Shown: positions 8,704-16,819 of the stretch, piece after piece
Layout of the letters: every line of letters starts with the position of its first letter
Position numbering within the stretch: position 1 is the first letter of the stretch
Origin: Vibrio sp. 10N.286.49.B1
Lineage (GTDB): Bacteria > Pseudomonadota > Gammaproteobacteria > Enterobacterales > Vibrionaceae
Direction of reading: 5' to 3'
Length of the DNA stretch: 48,417 bases
Assembly (NCBI RefSeq): GCF_002873335.1
Contig: NZ_MCUW01000005.1
Coordinates: 917-49,333 of the forward strand
The notes under the pieces: model-generated
What the model was told of the DNA's origin: nothing
The model's database searches: none
Seen by the model: only the letters and a program-made list of their open reading frames with translations
Position numbers and translations under genes: made by a program

Positions 8704-9855
8704 ATGTTAATTCCACCACCACTTAGTCTTTATATTCATATTCCTTGGTGCGTACAAAAATGCCCGTATTGTGATTTCAATTCTCATGCATTAAAGGGAG
8801 GAATACCGCAACACGAGTATATTACGGCGTTGATTGAAGACTTAGATGCTGATATAGCCAAATATCAGCTAGAAACGGATACACGTCCGTTGCACTCTAT
8901 TTTTATTGGTGGTGGTACGCCAAGCTTGATCGAACCTCAATATATAGCCACGTTGTTACAGCAGGTCCAGCGTCGTGTGCGATTCAGTGATGATATCGAA
9001 ATTACGATGGAGGCAAACCCAGGTACGATTGAAGCCGCGCGTTTTGCTGAATATCGTCTTGCTGGTGTTACCCGGATATCGGTGGGCGTTCAGAGTTTTC
9101 AGCAAGAAAAATTAACACGTCTAGGGCGTATTCATGGTGCAAAAGAAGCGATCACTGCGGCCAAGCTAGCCCATGAGATTGGGCTTAATAGCTTTAACCT
9201 TGATCTTATGCATGGGTTACCGGATCAAACCGTCGATGATGCATTGCAAGATTTACAACAAGCGATTGATCTAGCGCCGCCGCATTTGTCTTGGTATCAG
9301 CTGACCATCGAACCTAATACCTTGTTTTATTCCAAGCCTCCGGTCCTACCTGATGATGATGCACTATGGGATATCTTTGAAAAAGGGCACCAGATGTTGG
9401 CCGCTGAAGGGTATGAGCAGTATGAGATTTCTGGATACAGCAAGCGAGGCTTCCAATGCCAACATAACCTAAACTATTGGCGTTTTGGTGACTATCTAGG
9501 GATTGGGTGTGGTGCGCACGGCAAACTCAGTTTTTCAGATGGTAAGATTATTCGGACAACCAAAGTAAAACACCCTAAAGGTTATTTAAACTTGTTGAAG
9601 CCTTACCTCGACTTGGAATCGAGTGTCGAAGAAAGTGACAGGCCATTTGAGTTCTTTATGAATCGCTTTCGATTATTAGAGTCTTGTCCCAAGCATGAGT
9701 TTACGAAAAGAACGGGGCTTGATCTGAGTACGATTCAAAAACCAATTAAAGAAGCACTTGAGCGTAAGTTTATTCTTGATGAAGGGGATAGCTGGCGACT
9801 GACTGAAAAAGGAAAGTTGTTTTTAAATGATTTACTGGAAATTTTTGAAATCTAG
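8704..9855 (+). CDS. hemW: Heme chaperone / radical-SAM protein HemW
   Basis: Radical-SAM family heme chaperone of 383 aa, formerly called a coproporphyrinogen III oxidase-like protein. The cluster motif C16-x3-C20-x2-C23 lies in IPWCVQKCPYCDFNSH. The SAM-binding GGGTPS and the E-x-NP segment MEANPGT follow. The C-terminal HemN_C domain covers about 290-370. It begins 2 bp after rdgB and overlaps its transcription unit, as in E. coli. Confidence 0.95.
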   Translation: MLIPPPLSLYIHIPWCVQKCPYCDFNSHALKGGIPQHEYITALIEDLDADIAKYQLETDTRPLHSIFIGGGTPSLIEPQYIATLLQQVQRRVRFSDDIEITMEANPGTIEAARFAEYRLAGVTRISVGVQSFQQEKLTRLGRIHGAKEAITAAKLAHEIGLNSFNLDLMHGLPDQTVDDALQDLQQAIDLAPPHLSWYQLTIEPNTLFYSKPPVLPDDDALWDIFEKGHQMLAAEGYEQYEISGYSKRGFQCQHNLNYWRFGDYLGIGCGAHGKLSFSDGKIIRTTKVKHPKGYLNLLKPYLDLESSVEESDRPFEFFMNRFRLLESCPKHEFTKRTGLDLSTIQKPIKEALERKFILDEGDSWRLTEKGKLFLNDLLEIFEI

Positions 9856-9877
9856 CGGTCGTATCGTCTAATACATC

Positions 9878-9912
9878 AATTAAGTCAGCGGTATCGCTGA
9901 CTTAATTATTTT
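9878..9912 (+). terminator. Terminator after hemW
   Basis: A perfect 13-bp stem, AATTAAGTCAGCG with CGCTGACTTAATT, closed by GTAT and followed by ATTTTC. It ends the yggS-hemW direction. Confidence 0.82.
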
Positions 9913-9955
9913 CGTATTGACTGGTGCATTTATACCGCAGCGATGGAGTCATCAA

Positions 9956-10876
9956 TTAGAAAATTGAGCGCCCAATCCGTGTTGATAGCATTTCTAACAC
10001 TCGAGTGCCCACCAATGAGTTACCCGATGAATCCAACTCAGGCGACCAAACGGCTATGGTCATTTCCCCAGGTACGACAGCCACTATACCGCCACCAACC
10101 CCCGACTTACCCGGCATTCCTACCCTGTAAGCAAACTCACCAGCACCGTCATACAACCCACACGTTGCCAGTAATGCATTGAGTTGTTTTGTTTGCGTTG
10201 GAGTCACAATGTGCTTTTTAGTGTGTACGGATTGACCTTTGTTGGCTAGGTAGCTAAAGGTTTTCGCTAAATCGACACAGCTCATTTTCAATGCGCACGC
10301 ATGAAAATAATTGTTCAGAACAGGAATGACTTCGTTTTCAAAGTTACCAAATGAACGCATAAGGTATGCAATCGCGGCATTGCGGTCGCTATGCATCATC
10401 TCAGACGCCGCTACGACTTTGTCGTAGACGATGTGATTATCTCCCGACAGCAACCTTACAAATTCCAGCATACGTTGCTTAGGCGCAGACAGGCGGCTTT
10501 GTAGCAAATCTGCTACGACAATTGCGCCGGCATTGATAAACGGATTGCGGGGAATGCCATGTTCCATCTCAAGTTGAATCAGCGAGTTAAAAGCTTGTCC
10601 TGACGGTTCTTTCCCCACTCGCTGCCAAATCTCTTCAGGCTTATACAGCATCATCGCAAGCGTCAGGCTCAAGGCTTTCGAAATCGATTGTACTGAGAAG
10701 GCTTCTTCGGCATCGCCAGCCTTGATGATTTCGCCGTCATTCGTGCAGATGGCAATACCAATCTTGTCATTTGGTACTCGAGCGAGGGCAGGGATGTAAT
10801 CGGCAACCTTGCCCTGGCCAATCAATGGTCGGACTTCGCTAACGATCTGAGACAATATTTGCAAGGTTGGTTTCAT
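9956..10876 (-). CDS. glsB: Glutaminase
   Basis: Converts glutamine to glutamate and ammonia. The 306-aa protein aligns along its length with E. coli GlsB (308 aa). Serine-dependent beta-lactamase-like fold: catalytic S-x-x-K is the [10 protein letters not shown] segment near residue 65. Other family blocks are [47 protein letters not shown] and [19 protein letters not shown] set the start at ATG 10876 (AGGTG close before it) rather than GTG 10882. It is downstream of trmB, but a terminator lies between the two. Confidence 0.95.
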   Translation of the reverse strand: MKPTLQILSQIVSEVRPLIGQGKVADYIPALARVPNDKIGIAICTNDGEIIKAGDAEEAFSVQSISKALSLTLAMMLYKPEEIWQRVGKEPSGQAFNSLIQLEMEHGIPRNPFINAGAIVVADLLQSRLSAPKQRMLEFVRLLSGDNHIVYDKVVAASEMMHSDRNAAIAYLMRSFGNFENEVIPVLNNYFHACALKMSCVDLAKTFSYLANKGQSVHTKKHIVTPTQTKQLNALLATCGLYDGAGEFAYRVGMPGKSGVGGGIVAVVPGEMTIAVWSPELDSSGNSLVGTRVLEMLSTRIGRSIF

Positions 10877-10903
10877 ACGCACCTATGGGATAAACACTAG
10901 AGC

Positions 10904-10930
10904 CAAAAAAGCCAACATAATGTTGGCTTT
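10904..10930 (-). terminator. Terminator after trmB
   Basis: On the minus strand AAAGCCAACA, a TTA loop, TGTTGGCTTT and further T residues. It follows the trmB stop and ends about 28 bp before the glsB start, leaving no room for a separate promoter. Confidence 0.85.
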
Positions 10931-10946
10931 CGAAATCGTTGAAAAC

Positions 10947-11666
10947 TTACTTGGTACGGCGGTACTTGATGTCCCAAACTCCGTGACCTAAACGATGCCC
11001 ACGAGCCTCAAATTTGGTGAGGGGTCTGTCCTCTGGTCTCGGTATGAAATCACCATCTGTCGCTATATTGGCATAACCAGGTGCTTGATTCATGATTTCA
11101 ATCATGTGTTCACCGTAGTTTTCCCAATCAGTTGCCATATGGAAGATACCCTCTTCGAGCTTCAACTTCTGACGCACCATTTCCGCAAAATCGAGTTGTA
11201 CGATACGACGCTTATGGTGACGTTTTTTATGCCAAGGGTCAGGGAAGAACAGCTGCAGCGTAGTCAAACTGCTGTCTGGAATCATGTTTGCAAATACTTC
11301 AACGGCATCGTGACACATCACGCGTAAGTTTGTGACTTCTGCATCTCTTGCAGACGAAAGGCACGCGCCCACACCCGGGCTGTGTACTTCGATACCAAAA
11401 AAGTTTTTCTCTGGGGCATTTTTTGCCATCTCAACGAGTGAGGCACCCATACCAAATCCAATCTCTAATACTACGGGATTGTCATTGCCAAAAACTTGAT
11501 TCCAATCGAGAAAAGTGTCTTGGTAATCAATACCCATCGTTGGCCAGCATGCTTCCATCGCGGCTTCTTGCCCTTTAGTTAGGCGTCCTTCGCGACGAAC
11601 AAAACTACGTATCTTGCGTACTAGCTTGCCATCTTCGGTGTATTCATTTGTTGTCACTTCACTCAT
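10947..11666 (-). CDS. trmB: tRNA (guanine-N7-)-methyltransferase
   Basis: Makes m7G46 in tRNA variable loops from SAM. The 239-aa Rossmann-fold methyltransferase has motif I EIGFGMG (about residues 70-76), the acidic [12 protein letters not shown], and the TrmB block [16 protein letters not shown]. The C-terminus has [19 protein letters not shown]. Length equals E. coli TrmB (239). It is divergent from mutY, as in E. coli. Confidence 0.97.
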   Translation of the reverse strand: MSEVTTNEYTEDGKLVRKIRSFVRREGRLTKGQEAAMEACWPTMGIDYQDTFLDWNQVFGNDNPVVLEIGFGMGASLVEMAKNAPEKNFFGIEVHSPGVGACLSSARDAEVTNLRVMCHDAVEVFANMIPDSSLTTLQLFFPDPWHKKRHHKRRIVQLDFAEMVRQKLKLEEGIFHMATDWENYGEHMIEIMNQAPGYANIATDGDFIPRPEDRPLTKFEARGHRLGHGVWDIKYRRTK

Positions 11667-11818
11667 TGGTCTGCCTGTTCAATCAATAATCAGAGCGGGA
11701 ATTATCCAAAGAATTTGCCAAGGTGCAAGCGTTATTATTCATGAAATTCCCAGTGTTTTACTTCTTTCGATAAGTGTGGTGCAATTTCGCCCAAATTATA
11801 AGTAAAAAGAGAAGAAAT

Positions 11819-12865
11819 GTGACGCCTTTTGCAAGCTCAATTCTAACCTGGTATGAAAAGTACGGGCGTAAAACATTACCATGGCAACAAAACAAAACCG
11901 CTTATAAAGTTTGGTTGTCGGAGATTATGCTGCAACAAACCCAAGTAACGACGGTTATTCCATACTTTGAACGCTTCTTAGATCACTTCCCGACAGTGGG
12001 TGATCTTGCCCAGGCCTCACAAGATGAGGTTCTGCATCTTTGGACTGGCCTTGGGTATTACGCGAGAGCACGCAATTTACACAAAGCGGCTCAAATCGTG
12101 ATGAGTGAACATGGTGGGGAGTTTCCTCAAACATTAGAGGCGATGAATGCCCTGCCTGGTGTTGGTCGGTCGACGGCTGCAGCGATATTGTCATCGGTAT
12201 ATAAAATGCCTCATGCAATTTTGGATGGTAACGTAAAGCGAACGTTGGCACGAAGTTTTGCGATAGAAGGTTGGCCTGGTCAAAAGAAAGTAGAAAACAA
12301 GCTTTGGGAGATTGCAGATACACATACGCCAACAACCGATACGGATAAATACAATCAAGCCATGATGGATATGGGGGCGCTCGTGTGCACACGTAGCCGG
12401 CCAAAATGTACGTTATGCCCAATCTCAACACTCTGTGTGGCGAACAAACAAGGCAAGCAACTTGATTTCCCGGGGAAAAAACCTAAAAAAATTAAACCTG
12501 AAAAAGAAACATGGTTCGTTATTCTGAAATACAAAGAGGAAGTGTGGTTAGCTCAACGGCCACAAACTGGGATTTGGGGGGGCCTCTTCTGCTTCCCAGA
12601 AAGTCCTGTGGCGAATATTACAGAGACATTGGATCATTTAAAGATCAACGAAGAATGGATTCAATCTTTAGAAACGGATATTGCATTTCGACATACATTT
12701 AGCCATTACCACCTAGATATCACCCCGATCATCGTGACGCTTAATCAGCTTCCAACAATGATAATGGAACAGTCTCAAGGTCTTTGGTATAACATGTCTA
12801 ATCCAGAGAAGGTTGGCTTGGCTGCACCTGTAAAACAGCTAATTCTTGCCTTACAACGAATTTAA
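11819..12865 (+). CDS. mutY: Adenine DNA glycosylase
   Basis: Removes adenine opposite 8-oxoguanine. The 348-aa protein has catalytic Glu35 in [10 protein letters not shown], helix-hairpin-helix [12 protein letters not shown], catalytic Asp136 in ILDGNVKR, and the 4Fe-4S cysteines C190-x6-C197-x2-C200-x5-C206. A NUDIX-like lesion-recognition domain occupies about 235-340. The frame stays open upstream to 11774, but GTG 11819, after AAAGAGAAG, aligns with E. coli MutY. First gene of mutY-yggX-mltC. Confidence 0.96.
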   Translation: MTPFASSILTWYEKYGRKTLPWQQNKTAYKVWLSEIMLQQTQVTTVIPYFERFLDHFPTVGDLAQASQDEVLHLWTGLGYYARARNLHKAAQIVMSEHGGEFPQTLEAMNALPGVGRSTAAAILSSVYKMPHAILDGNVKRTLARSFAIEGWPGQKKVENKLWEIADTHTPTTDTDKYNQAMMDMGALVCTRSRPKCTLCPISTLCVANKQGKQLDFPGKKPKKIKPEKETWFVILKYKEEVWLAQRPQTGIWGGLFCFPESPVANITETLDHLKINEEWIQSLETDIAFRHTFSHYHLDITPIIVTLNQLPTMIMEQSQGLWYNMSNPEKVGLAAPVKQLILALQRI

Positions 12866-12878
12866 TAAGGATAACAAT

Positions 12879-13151
12879 ATGAGCCGTATGGTTTTTTGTG
12901 CCCGACTACAAAAAGAAGCCGAAGGGTTAGACTTTCAACTTTACCCTGGCGAACTCGGAAAACGCATCTTTGACAATGTGTCGAAAGAAGCGTGGGCGCA
13001 GTGGCAATCAAAGCAGACTATGTTGATCAATGAAAAAAAACTCAACATGATGGATCCGGAACATCGTAAGCTACTTGAAACAGAGATGGTCAACTTCCTG
13101 TTCGAAGGAAAAGACGTTGTTATTGATGGGTATACGCCCCCGTCAGAGTAA
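12879..13151 (+). CDS. yggX: Fe(2+)-trafficking protein YggX
   Basis: Small iron-handling protein linked to protection and repair of Fe-S clusters, 90 aa like E. coli YggX (91). It starts [20 protein letters not shown], with the conserved Cys7, and ends in the typical [11 protein letters not shown] region. ATG 12879 follows AAGGA. It sits 13 bp after mutY, a Fe-S enzyme gene, as in E. coli. Confidence 0.96.
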   Translation: MSRMVFCARLQKEAEGLDFQLYPGELGKRIFDNVSKEAWAQWQSKQTMLINEKKLNMMDPEHRKLLETEMVNFLFEGKDVVIDGYTPPSE

Positions 13152-13168
13152 GAAACCAAGGACGCTCA

Positions 13169-13195
13169 AAAACACCACCTAATGTGGTGTTTTTA
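13169..13195 (+). terminator. Terminator between yggX and mltC
   Basis: AACACCAC, loop CTAAT, GTGGTGTT, then TTTTA. The hairpin ends only about 10 bp before the mltC ATG. Confidence 0.8.
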
Positions 13196-13204
13196 TTACC
13201 TAAT

Positions 13205-14338
13205 ATGAAAAAATTGATTTACTTTTTTATTCCTATCTTGCTGGTGGGTTGCAGTCGTGAATTTATTGAAAAAATTTACGATGTGAATTACGAGCCAACC
13301 AACCGTTTTGCGAAAAATCTTGCCGAGCTTCCTGGACAGTATTTGAAAGATACCAAAGCGATGGATGCGCTGATTGGCAGCTTTAATGGCAATATTGAAA
13401 AGCGCTGGGGCAGCAGTGAAATCAAAGTGGCGGGTAAAAGCAACTACGTTAAATATATTGATAATTACTTGAGCCGAGCTGAGGTAGATTTTAGTAAAGG
13501 TATTATCACGATTGAGACTGTCTCTCCGACCGAGCCAGAAAAGCACCTTAAAAACGCAATAGTGACAACGCTACTCACCCCTGATGATCCTGCAAGCGTC
13601 GATTTGTTTTCTTCTCGTAGTATCAAGCTAGAGGGGCAACCTTTTCTCTATAACCAAGTCGTAGACCAAGAAAAAAAACCAATGCAGTGGTCGTGGCGCG
13701 CGAGTCGTTTTGCTGATTACCTTATTGCCAATAAGGTCAAAACAAAGAATGTCGATTACAAGAAGGCGTATTACGTTGAGATCCCAATGGTCAAAGATCA
13801 TGCCGCTAAGCGGAGCTATCAATATGCCGATATTGTTCGGCGAGCCTCGCGTAAGTACGACATTCCAGAGGATTTAATCTATGCCATTATTAAAACAGAA
13901 AGTAGTTTTAACCCCTACGCAGTGAGTTGGGCCAATGCGTATGGCTTGATGCAGGTCGTTCCAAAGACAGCTGGGCGAGATGTATTTAACCTCGTTAAAA
14001 ACAAATCAGGAGAACCGTCGCCAGAATATCTTTTTAACCCAGAACAGAACATTGATACAGGGACTGCGTACTTCTATATTCTAAAAAATCGTTATTTGAA
14101 AGCCGTTCGTCATCCTACTTCATTAGAGTACAGCATGATTTCGGCGTATAACGGAGGCACTGGTGGCGTATTAAACACATTCAGTAAAGATAGAAAAAGA
14201 GCCATGAATGATCTGAACTCACTACAACCTAACCAGGTTTATTGGGCATTAACAAAAAAACACCCAAATTCAGAATCACGACGTTACCTAGAAAAAGTAA
14301 CGAAATATAAGAAAGATTTTAACGCGGGTAAGAAGTAA
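13205..14338 (+). CDS. mltC: Membrane-bound lytic murein transglycosylase C
   Basis: Outer-membrane lipoprotein that cleaves peptidoglycan between MurNAc and GlcNAc with 1,6-anhydro formation. The 377-aa protein has a lipoprotein signal with lipobox LVGC (Cys16). Residues about 35-190 match the MltC N-terminal domain, and about 205-370 the SLT domain, with catalytic Glu232 in IIKTESSFNPYA and the AYGLMQVVPKTAGRD motif. ATG 13205 gives a proper signal peptide; an upstream extension to 13184 would run through the terminator. No clear Shine-Dalgarno precedes the ATG. Confidence 0.95.
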   Translation: MKKLIYFFIPILLVGCSREFIEKIYDVNYEPTNRFAKNLAELPGQYLKDTKAMDALIGSFNGNIEKRWGSSEIKVAGKSNYVKYIDNYLSRAEVDFSKGIITIETVSPTEPEKHLKNAIVTTLLTPDDPASVDLFSSRSIKLEGQPFLYNQVVDQEKKPMQWSWRASRFADYLIANKVKTKNVDYKKAYYVEIPMVKDHAAKRSYQYADIVRRASRKYDIPEDLIYAIIKTESSFNPYAVSWANAYGLMQVVPKTAGRDVFNLVKNKSGEPSPEYLFNPEQNIDTGTAYFYILKNRYLKAVRHPTSLEYSMISAYNGGTGGVLNTFSKDRKRAMNDLNSLQPNQVYWALTKKHPNSESRRYLEKVTKYKKDFNAGKK

Positions 14339-14372
14339 TGATTACTTTTGCCGAAAAAAGCAGCGGTCGAAC

Positions 14373-14399
14373 GGTTTTTTAAAGTTTTTTTAAAAAACC
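14373..14399 (+). terminator. A/T-rich hairpin after mltC (possible terminator)
   Basis: GGTTTTTT, an 11-nt loop, AAAAAACC. It follows mltC by 34 bp and abuts the -35 element of the tRNA promoter, so it could be a weak terminator or an AT-rich upstream promoter element. Confidence 0.4.
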
Positions 14400-14401
14400 T
14401 G

Positions 14402-14430
14402 TTGACGGGAGAACGGAAAATACGTTTAAT
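14402..14430 (+). promoter_or_regulatory. Promoter of tRNA operon 2
   Basis: TTGACG (14402-14407) and TTTAAT (14425-14430), spacer 17 bp, with a GC-rich discriminator before tRNA-Phe. Matches the promoter of operon 1 in both hexamers and spacing. Confidence 0.75.
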
Positions 14431-14441
14431 AGCGCCCCGTT

Positions 14442-14517
14442 GCCCGGATAGCTCAGTCGGTAGAGCAGAGGATTGAAAATCCTCGTGTCGGTGGTTCGAT
14501 TCCGCCTCCGGGCACCA
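14442..14517 (+). tRNA. tRNA-Phe (GAA), identical to the 2387 copy
   Basis: Acceptor GCCCGGA/TCCGGGC, anticodon GAA, encoded ACCA, 76 nt. First tRNA of operon 2. Confidence 0.97.
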
Positions 14518-14606
14518 CAATTTGATTTGTTGGTGTCGATAGTTTTTTAGAAAAACGTTTTTTAAAAAAATTAGAAACACGAACAGAAGCATAAAGAATT
14601 TAGTGT

Positions 14607-14682
<76 letters not shown>

Positions 14683-14689
14683 TTCTTTT

Positions 14690-14765
14690 GCCTCGATAGC
14701 TCAGTCGGTAGAGCAGAGGATTGAAAATCCTCGTGTCGGTGGTTCGATTCCGCCTCGAGGCACCA
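14690..14765 (+). tRNA. tRNA-Phe (GAA), acceptor-stem variant
   Basis: Identical to the other two tRNA-Phe genes from the D arm through the T arm, but the acceptor stem is GCCTCGA paired with TCGAGGC instead of GCCCGGA/TCCGGGC. The changes are compensatory, so the stem remains fully paired. Anticodon GAA and ACCA are intact, 76 nt. Confidence 0.95.
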
Positions 14766-14790
14766 TTATTTGGTGCTTAACAAATAATGG
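14763..14790 (+). repeat. Inverted repeat that includes the CCA end of the variant tRNA-Phe
   Basis: CCATTATTTG (starting at the CCA of the tRNA) pairs with CAAATAATGG across an 8-nt loop. In the primary transcript this stem would sequester the tRNA 3' end. Confidence 0.65.
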
Positions 14791-14819
14791 TCTTAGGACC
14801 TGATGTTGACACAGATAAT

Positions 14820-14895
14820 TCCCCTTTAGTTCAGTTGGTAGAACGGCGGACTGTTAATCCGTATGTCGCAAGTTCAAGTCTTGCAAGGGGAGCCA
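14820..14895 (+). tRNA. tRNA-Asn (GTT), copy 3
   Basis: Same sequence as the copies at 2615 and 2826. Last tRNA of operon 2. Confidence 0.96.
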
Positions 14896-14902
14896 CATTA
14901 GA

Positions 14903-14934
14903 AAAAGGCCTCATCGAAAGATGAGGCCTTTTTT
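14903..14934 (+). terminator. Terminator of tRNA operon 2
   Basis: AAGGCCTCATC, GAAA, GATGAGGCCTT, then T residues. Same stem and loop as at 2910-2938. Confidence 0.95.
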
Positions 14935-15200
14935 GCATTTCAGCTTTGCACATATCATCTCCATTAGACTATCACCCTTTGTTCCTCTCTCATTTGTATT
15001 CCTTTATCGTTTGCAGCGCGCTTAATTGGCTATTGCCTTTGTACAACTCACCGATTGTGCGGAACAGCCTTGTCATTCGCTACAGGTAGTTATTGCTGCA
15101 AATACAAAGGCGCCACCCTCACTCTGTGTGGATGACGCCTTTAAACATAAAAAGCGAATTATCAGCTTTTGGATTACTCTAATTTTTGACTGACAATACG
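14935..15200. other. Gene-free stretch between tRNA operon 2 and the antiporter gene
   Basis: No coding sequence or RNA gene is recognisable. The only structure is an imperfect hairpin at 15105-15145, read on the minus strand as AAAGGCGTCATCC against GGTGGCGCCTTT (one G-T pair, one bulge), which may terminate the antiporter transcript. Confidence 0.5.
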
Positions 15201-16532
15201 TTACTTCGTTGAGTCTGAAGAGGTCGCAGCTTCAGTTTCAGCTAGGTCCTCATTACGCATTTCTCTTTCCGCTCGCTTAGCTTTCTCAATCATTGGGGTA
15301 ATGCTTGAGCCTTGGATAAGGATTGAGAAAACCACAACGGAATAGGTCATCACGAGGATGATTTCTTTGACGTCGATAAGTTTGTCTTCAATAACCCACA
15401 CACCAGCAGGGATAGACAGTGCCATAGCAAGCGCCAAGCCGCCTCGTAAGCCTCCCCAAGTTAATATCCTGACCGACCATGGATTGTAACGACGAAAGCG
15501 CTTAAAGCCGACGTAGGAGAGCGCCACGCTGAGGTAGCGAGAGCCTAAGACGAGTGGTATGGAAAATGCCATCAAGATCCAATCTTCTTGGTGGAATTGG
15601 AACAATAGCATCGACATCCCGATTAATAGGAATAGTACACCGTTTAGAAACTCATCAACCAGCTCCCAGAAGTGGTCGAGGTGCTTTTCTGATTCTTTGG
15701 AAAAGCCAATATATCGTGTCCAATTCCCGATCATGATGCCCGATACCACCATTGAAAGCGGTCCAGAAACGTGTAAAACGTCAGCAAAGGCATAGCCTGC
15801 CGTTGGAATACCGATCGTGAGGAGTAGCTCCATTGAGTGATCGTCAGTGGCGCTAATTAAGTAATGGAATATTAAACCCAATACAAAGCCGTAGACGATG
15901 CCCCCAATAGCCTCTTGAAGAAATAACATGGTGACACTTGATACGCTGGGCGCTTCTGATCCAAAAGCAATGGTGTATAGCGTGACAAAAATAACAAGGC
16001 CAAAACCGTCATTAAAGAGTGATTCGCCTTCTACTTGAGTTGAAATTCGTTCTGGTGCGTCCAGCTTTTTTACAATGGCCAAAACAGCGATGGGATCGGT
16101 CGGTGAAATCAGTGCACCAAACAGTAAGCAATAGATTAAATCAAACTGTATACCGATAAGGTTGCAAAAACCGTACAGTACGGCGCCGATAAAAAATGTC
16201 GAAAATAATGTGGCGCCAAGCGCCAGTACGGTAATTTCCCATTTTTGATCTTTAAGGTGAGGCAGTTTGATACCGAGCCCGCCTGCGAACAGCAAGAATC
16301 CTAAGATCCCCTTCAACAAAAAGTCCTCAAAGTCGATGCTACTGACCATATCTGACGCTGCCTCTGACAAATCAAACCAGCCGTTTTGACCGCCGATGAG
16401 AATGAGCAAAGAAAGGATCATGGATCCTGCGGTTATCGCAATGGTGGTTTGCATCTTGCCTATTTTACTATTGATGAACGCAATCAACATGGCAGCGGCA
16501 GACAAAAAACAAAGAGTCTGATAAACGGACAT
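15201..16532 (-). CDS. CPA1-family Na+/H+ (cation/proton) antiporter
   Basis: Inner-membrane antiporter of 443 aa with about 12 hydrophobic segments. The ion-site block reads LISPTDPIAVLA, followed by EGESLFNDGFGLVIF and, near the C-terminus, TWGGLRGGLALAMAL, all typical of NhaP/CPA1 exchangers. It likely swaps cytoplasmic Na+ or K+ for protons; the ion cannot be told from sequence. ATG 16532 has AAGGAG close upstream. The tail (last 45 residues) is hydrophilic and acidic, and shorter than the C-terminal domains of V. cholerae NhaP1/2 proteins. It is monocistronic. Confidence 0.9.
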   Translation of the reverse strand: MSVYQTLCFLSAAAMLIAFINSKIGKMQTTIAITAGSMILSLLILIGGQNGWFDLSEAASDMVSSIDFEDFLLKGILGFLLFAGGLGIKLPHLKDQKWEITVLALGATLFSTFFIGAVLYGFCNLIGIQFDLIYCLLFGALISPTDPIAVLAIVKKLDAPERISTQVEGESLFNDGFGLVIFVTLYTIAFGSEAPSVSSVTMLFLQEAIGGIVYGFVLGLIFHYLISATDDHSMELLLTIGIPTAGYAFADVLHVSGPLSMVVSGIMIGNWTRYIGFSKESEKHLDHFWELVDEFLNGVLFLLIGMSMLLFQFHQEDWILMAFSIPLVLGSRYLSVALSYVGFKRFRRYNPWSVRILTWGGLRGGLALAMALSIPAGVWVIEDKLIDVKEIILVMTYSVVVFSILIQGSSITPMIEKAKRAEREMRNEDLAETEAATSSDSTK

Positions 16533-16746
16533 TGAGGCTCCTTAATTGTAATAAATTGTGAATAGGATTCTGTTCTTGTCGTGAGTGAAGATCAATCACT
16601 AATTATAAAAACATGTTCTTTAGTTATAGAACGACTTTCTATTGTCCGTCTTTTGTTTTTGTTCAGCTGCGTATAAATGAAGTAACGAAATAGTTGCTAC
16701 CGCGATCGGACTTGGTTAGTTTGGTGGTAAATAAAGCAGTCAAAAA

Positions 16747-16778
16747 GTAGTTTTAGACGTCTAGATTTCTAAAACTAC
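16747..16778 (+). promoter_or_regulatory. Probable MetJ operator (tandem met boxes inside a dyad) upstream of metH
   Basis: Two adjacent 8-bp met boxes, AGACGTCT (16755-16762, the exact consensus) and AGATTTCT (16763-16770, 6 of 8). They lie inside an 11-bp perfect inverted repeat, GTAGTTTTAGA and TCTAAAACTAC, with a 10-bp centre. It is 42 bp before the metH start. MetJ with S-adenosylmethionine represses methionine genes by binding such tandem boxes; its action here is inferred. Confidence 0.8.
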
Positions 16779-16819
16779 TATGATAGGATGGCAACATCAG
16801 CAAGGAACGAGGCAGTATT

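Noticed and set aside
11955..12431. A 158-codon frame antisense to mutY
   Set aside because: mutY is complete and conserved on the plus strand; the antisense frame has no start signal or recognisable domain.
14284..14592. A 102-codon minus-strand frame across mltC end and tRNA-Phe
   Set aside because: It is antisense to a tRNA gene, and its middle (PEAESNHRHEDFQSSALP) is the peptide that any antisense reading of tRNA-Phe gives. It is not a gene.
16533..16746. Possible cobalamin riboswitch upstream of metH
   Set aside because: No B12-box or the large folded leader is present. The region is short, and the only clear structure is the met-box dyad.
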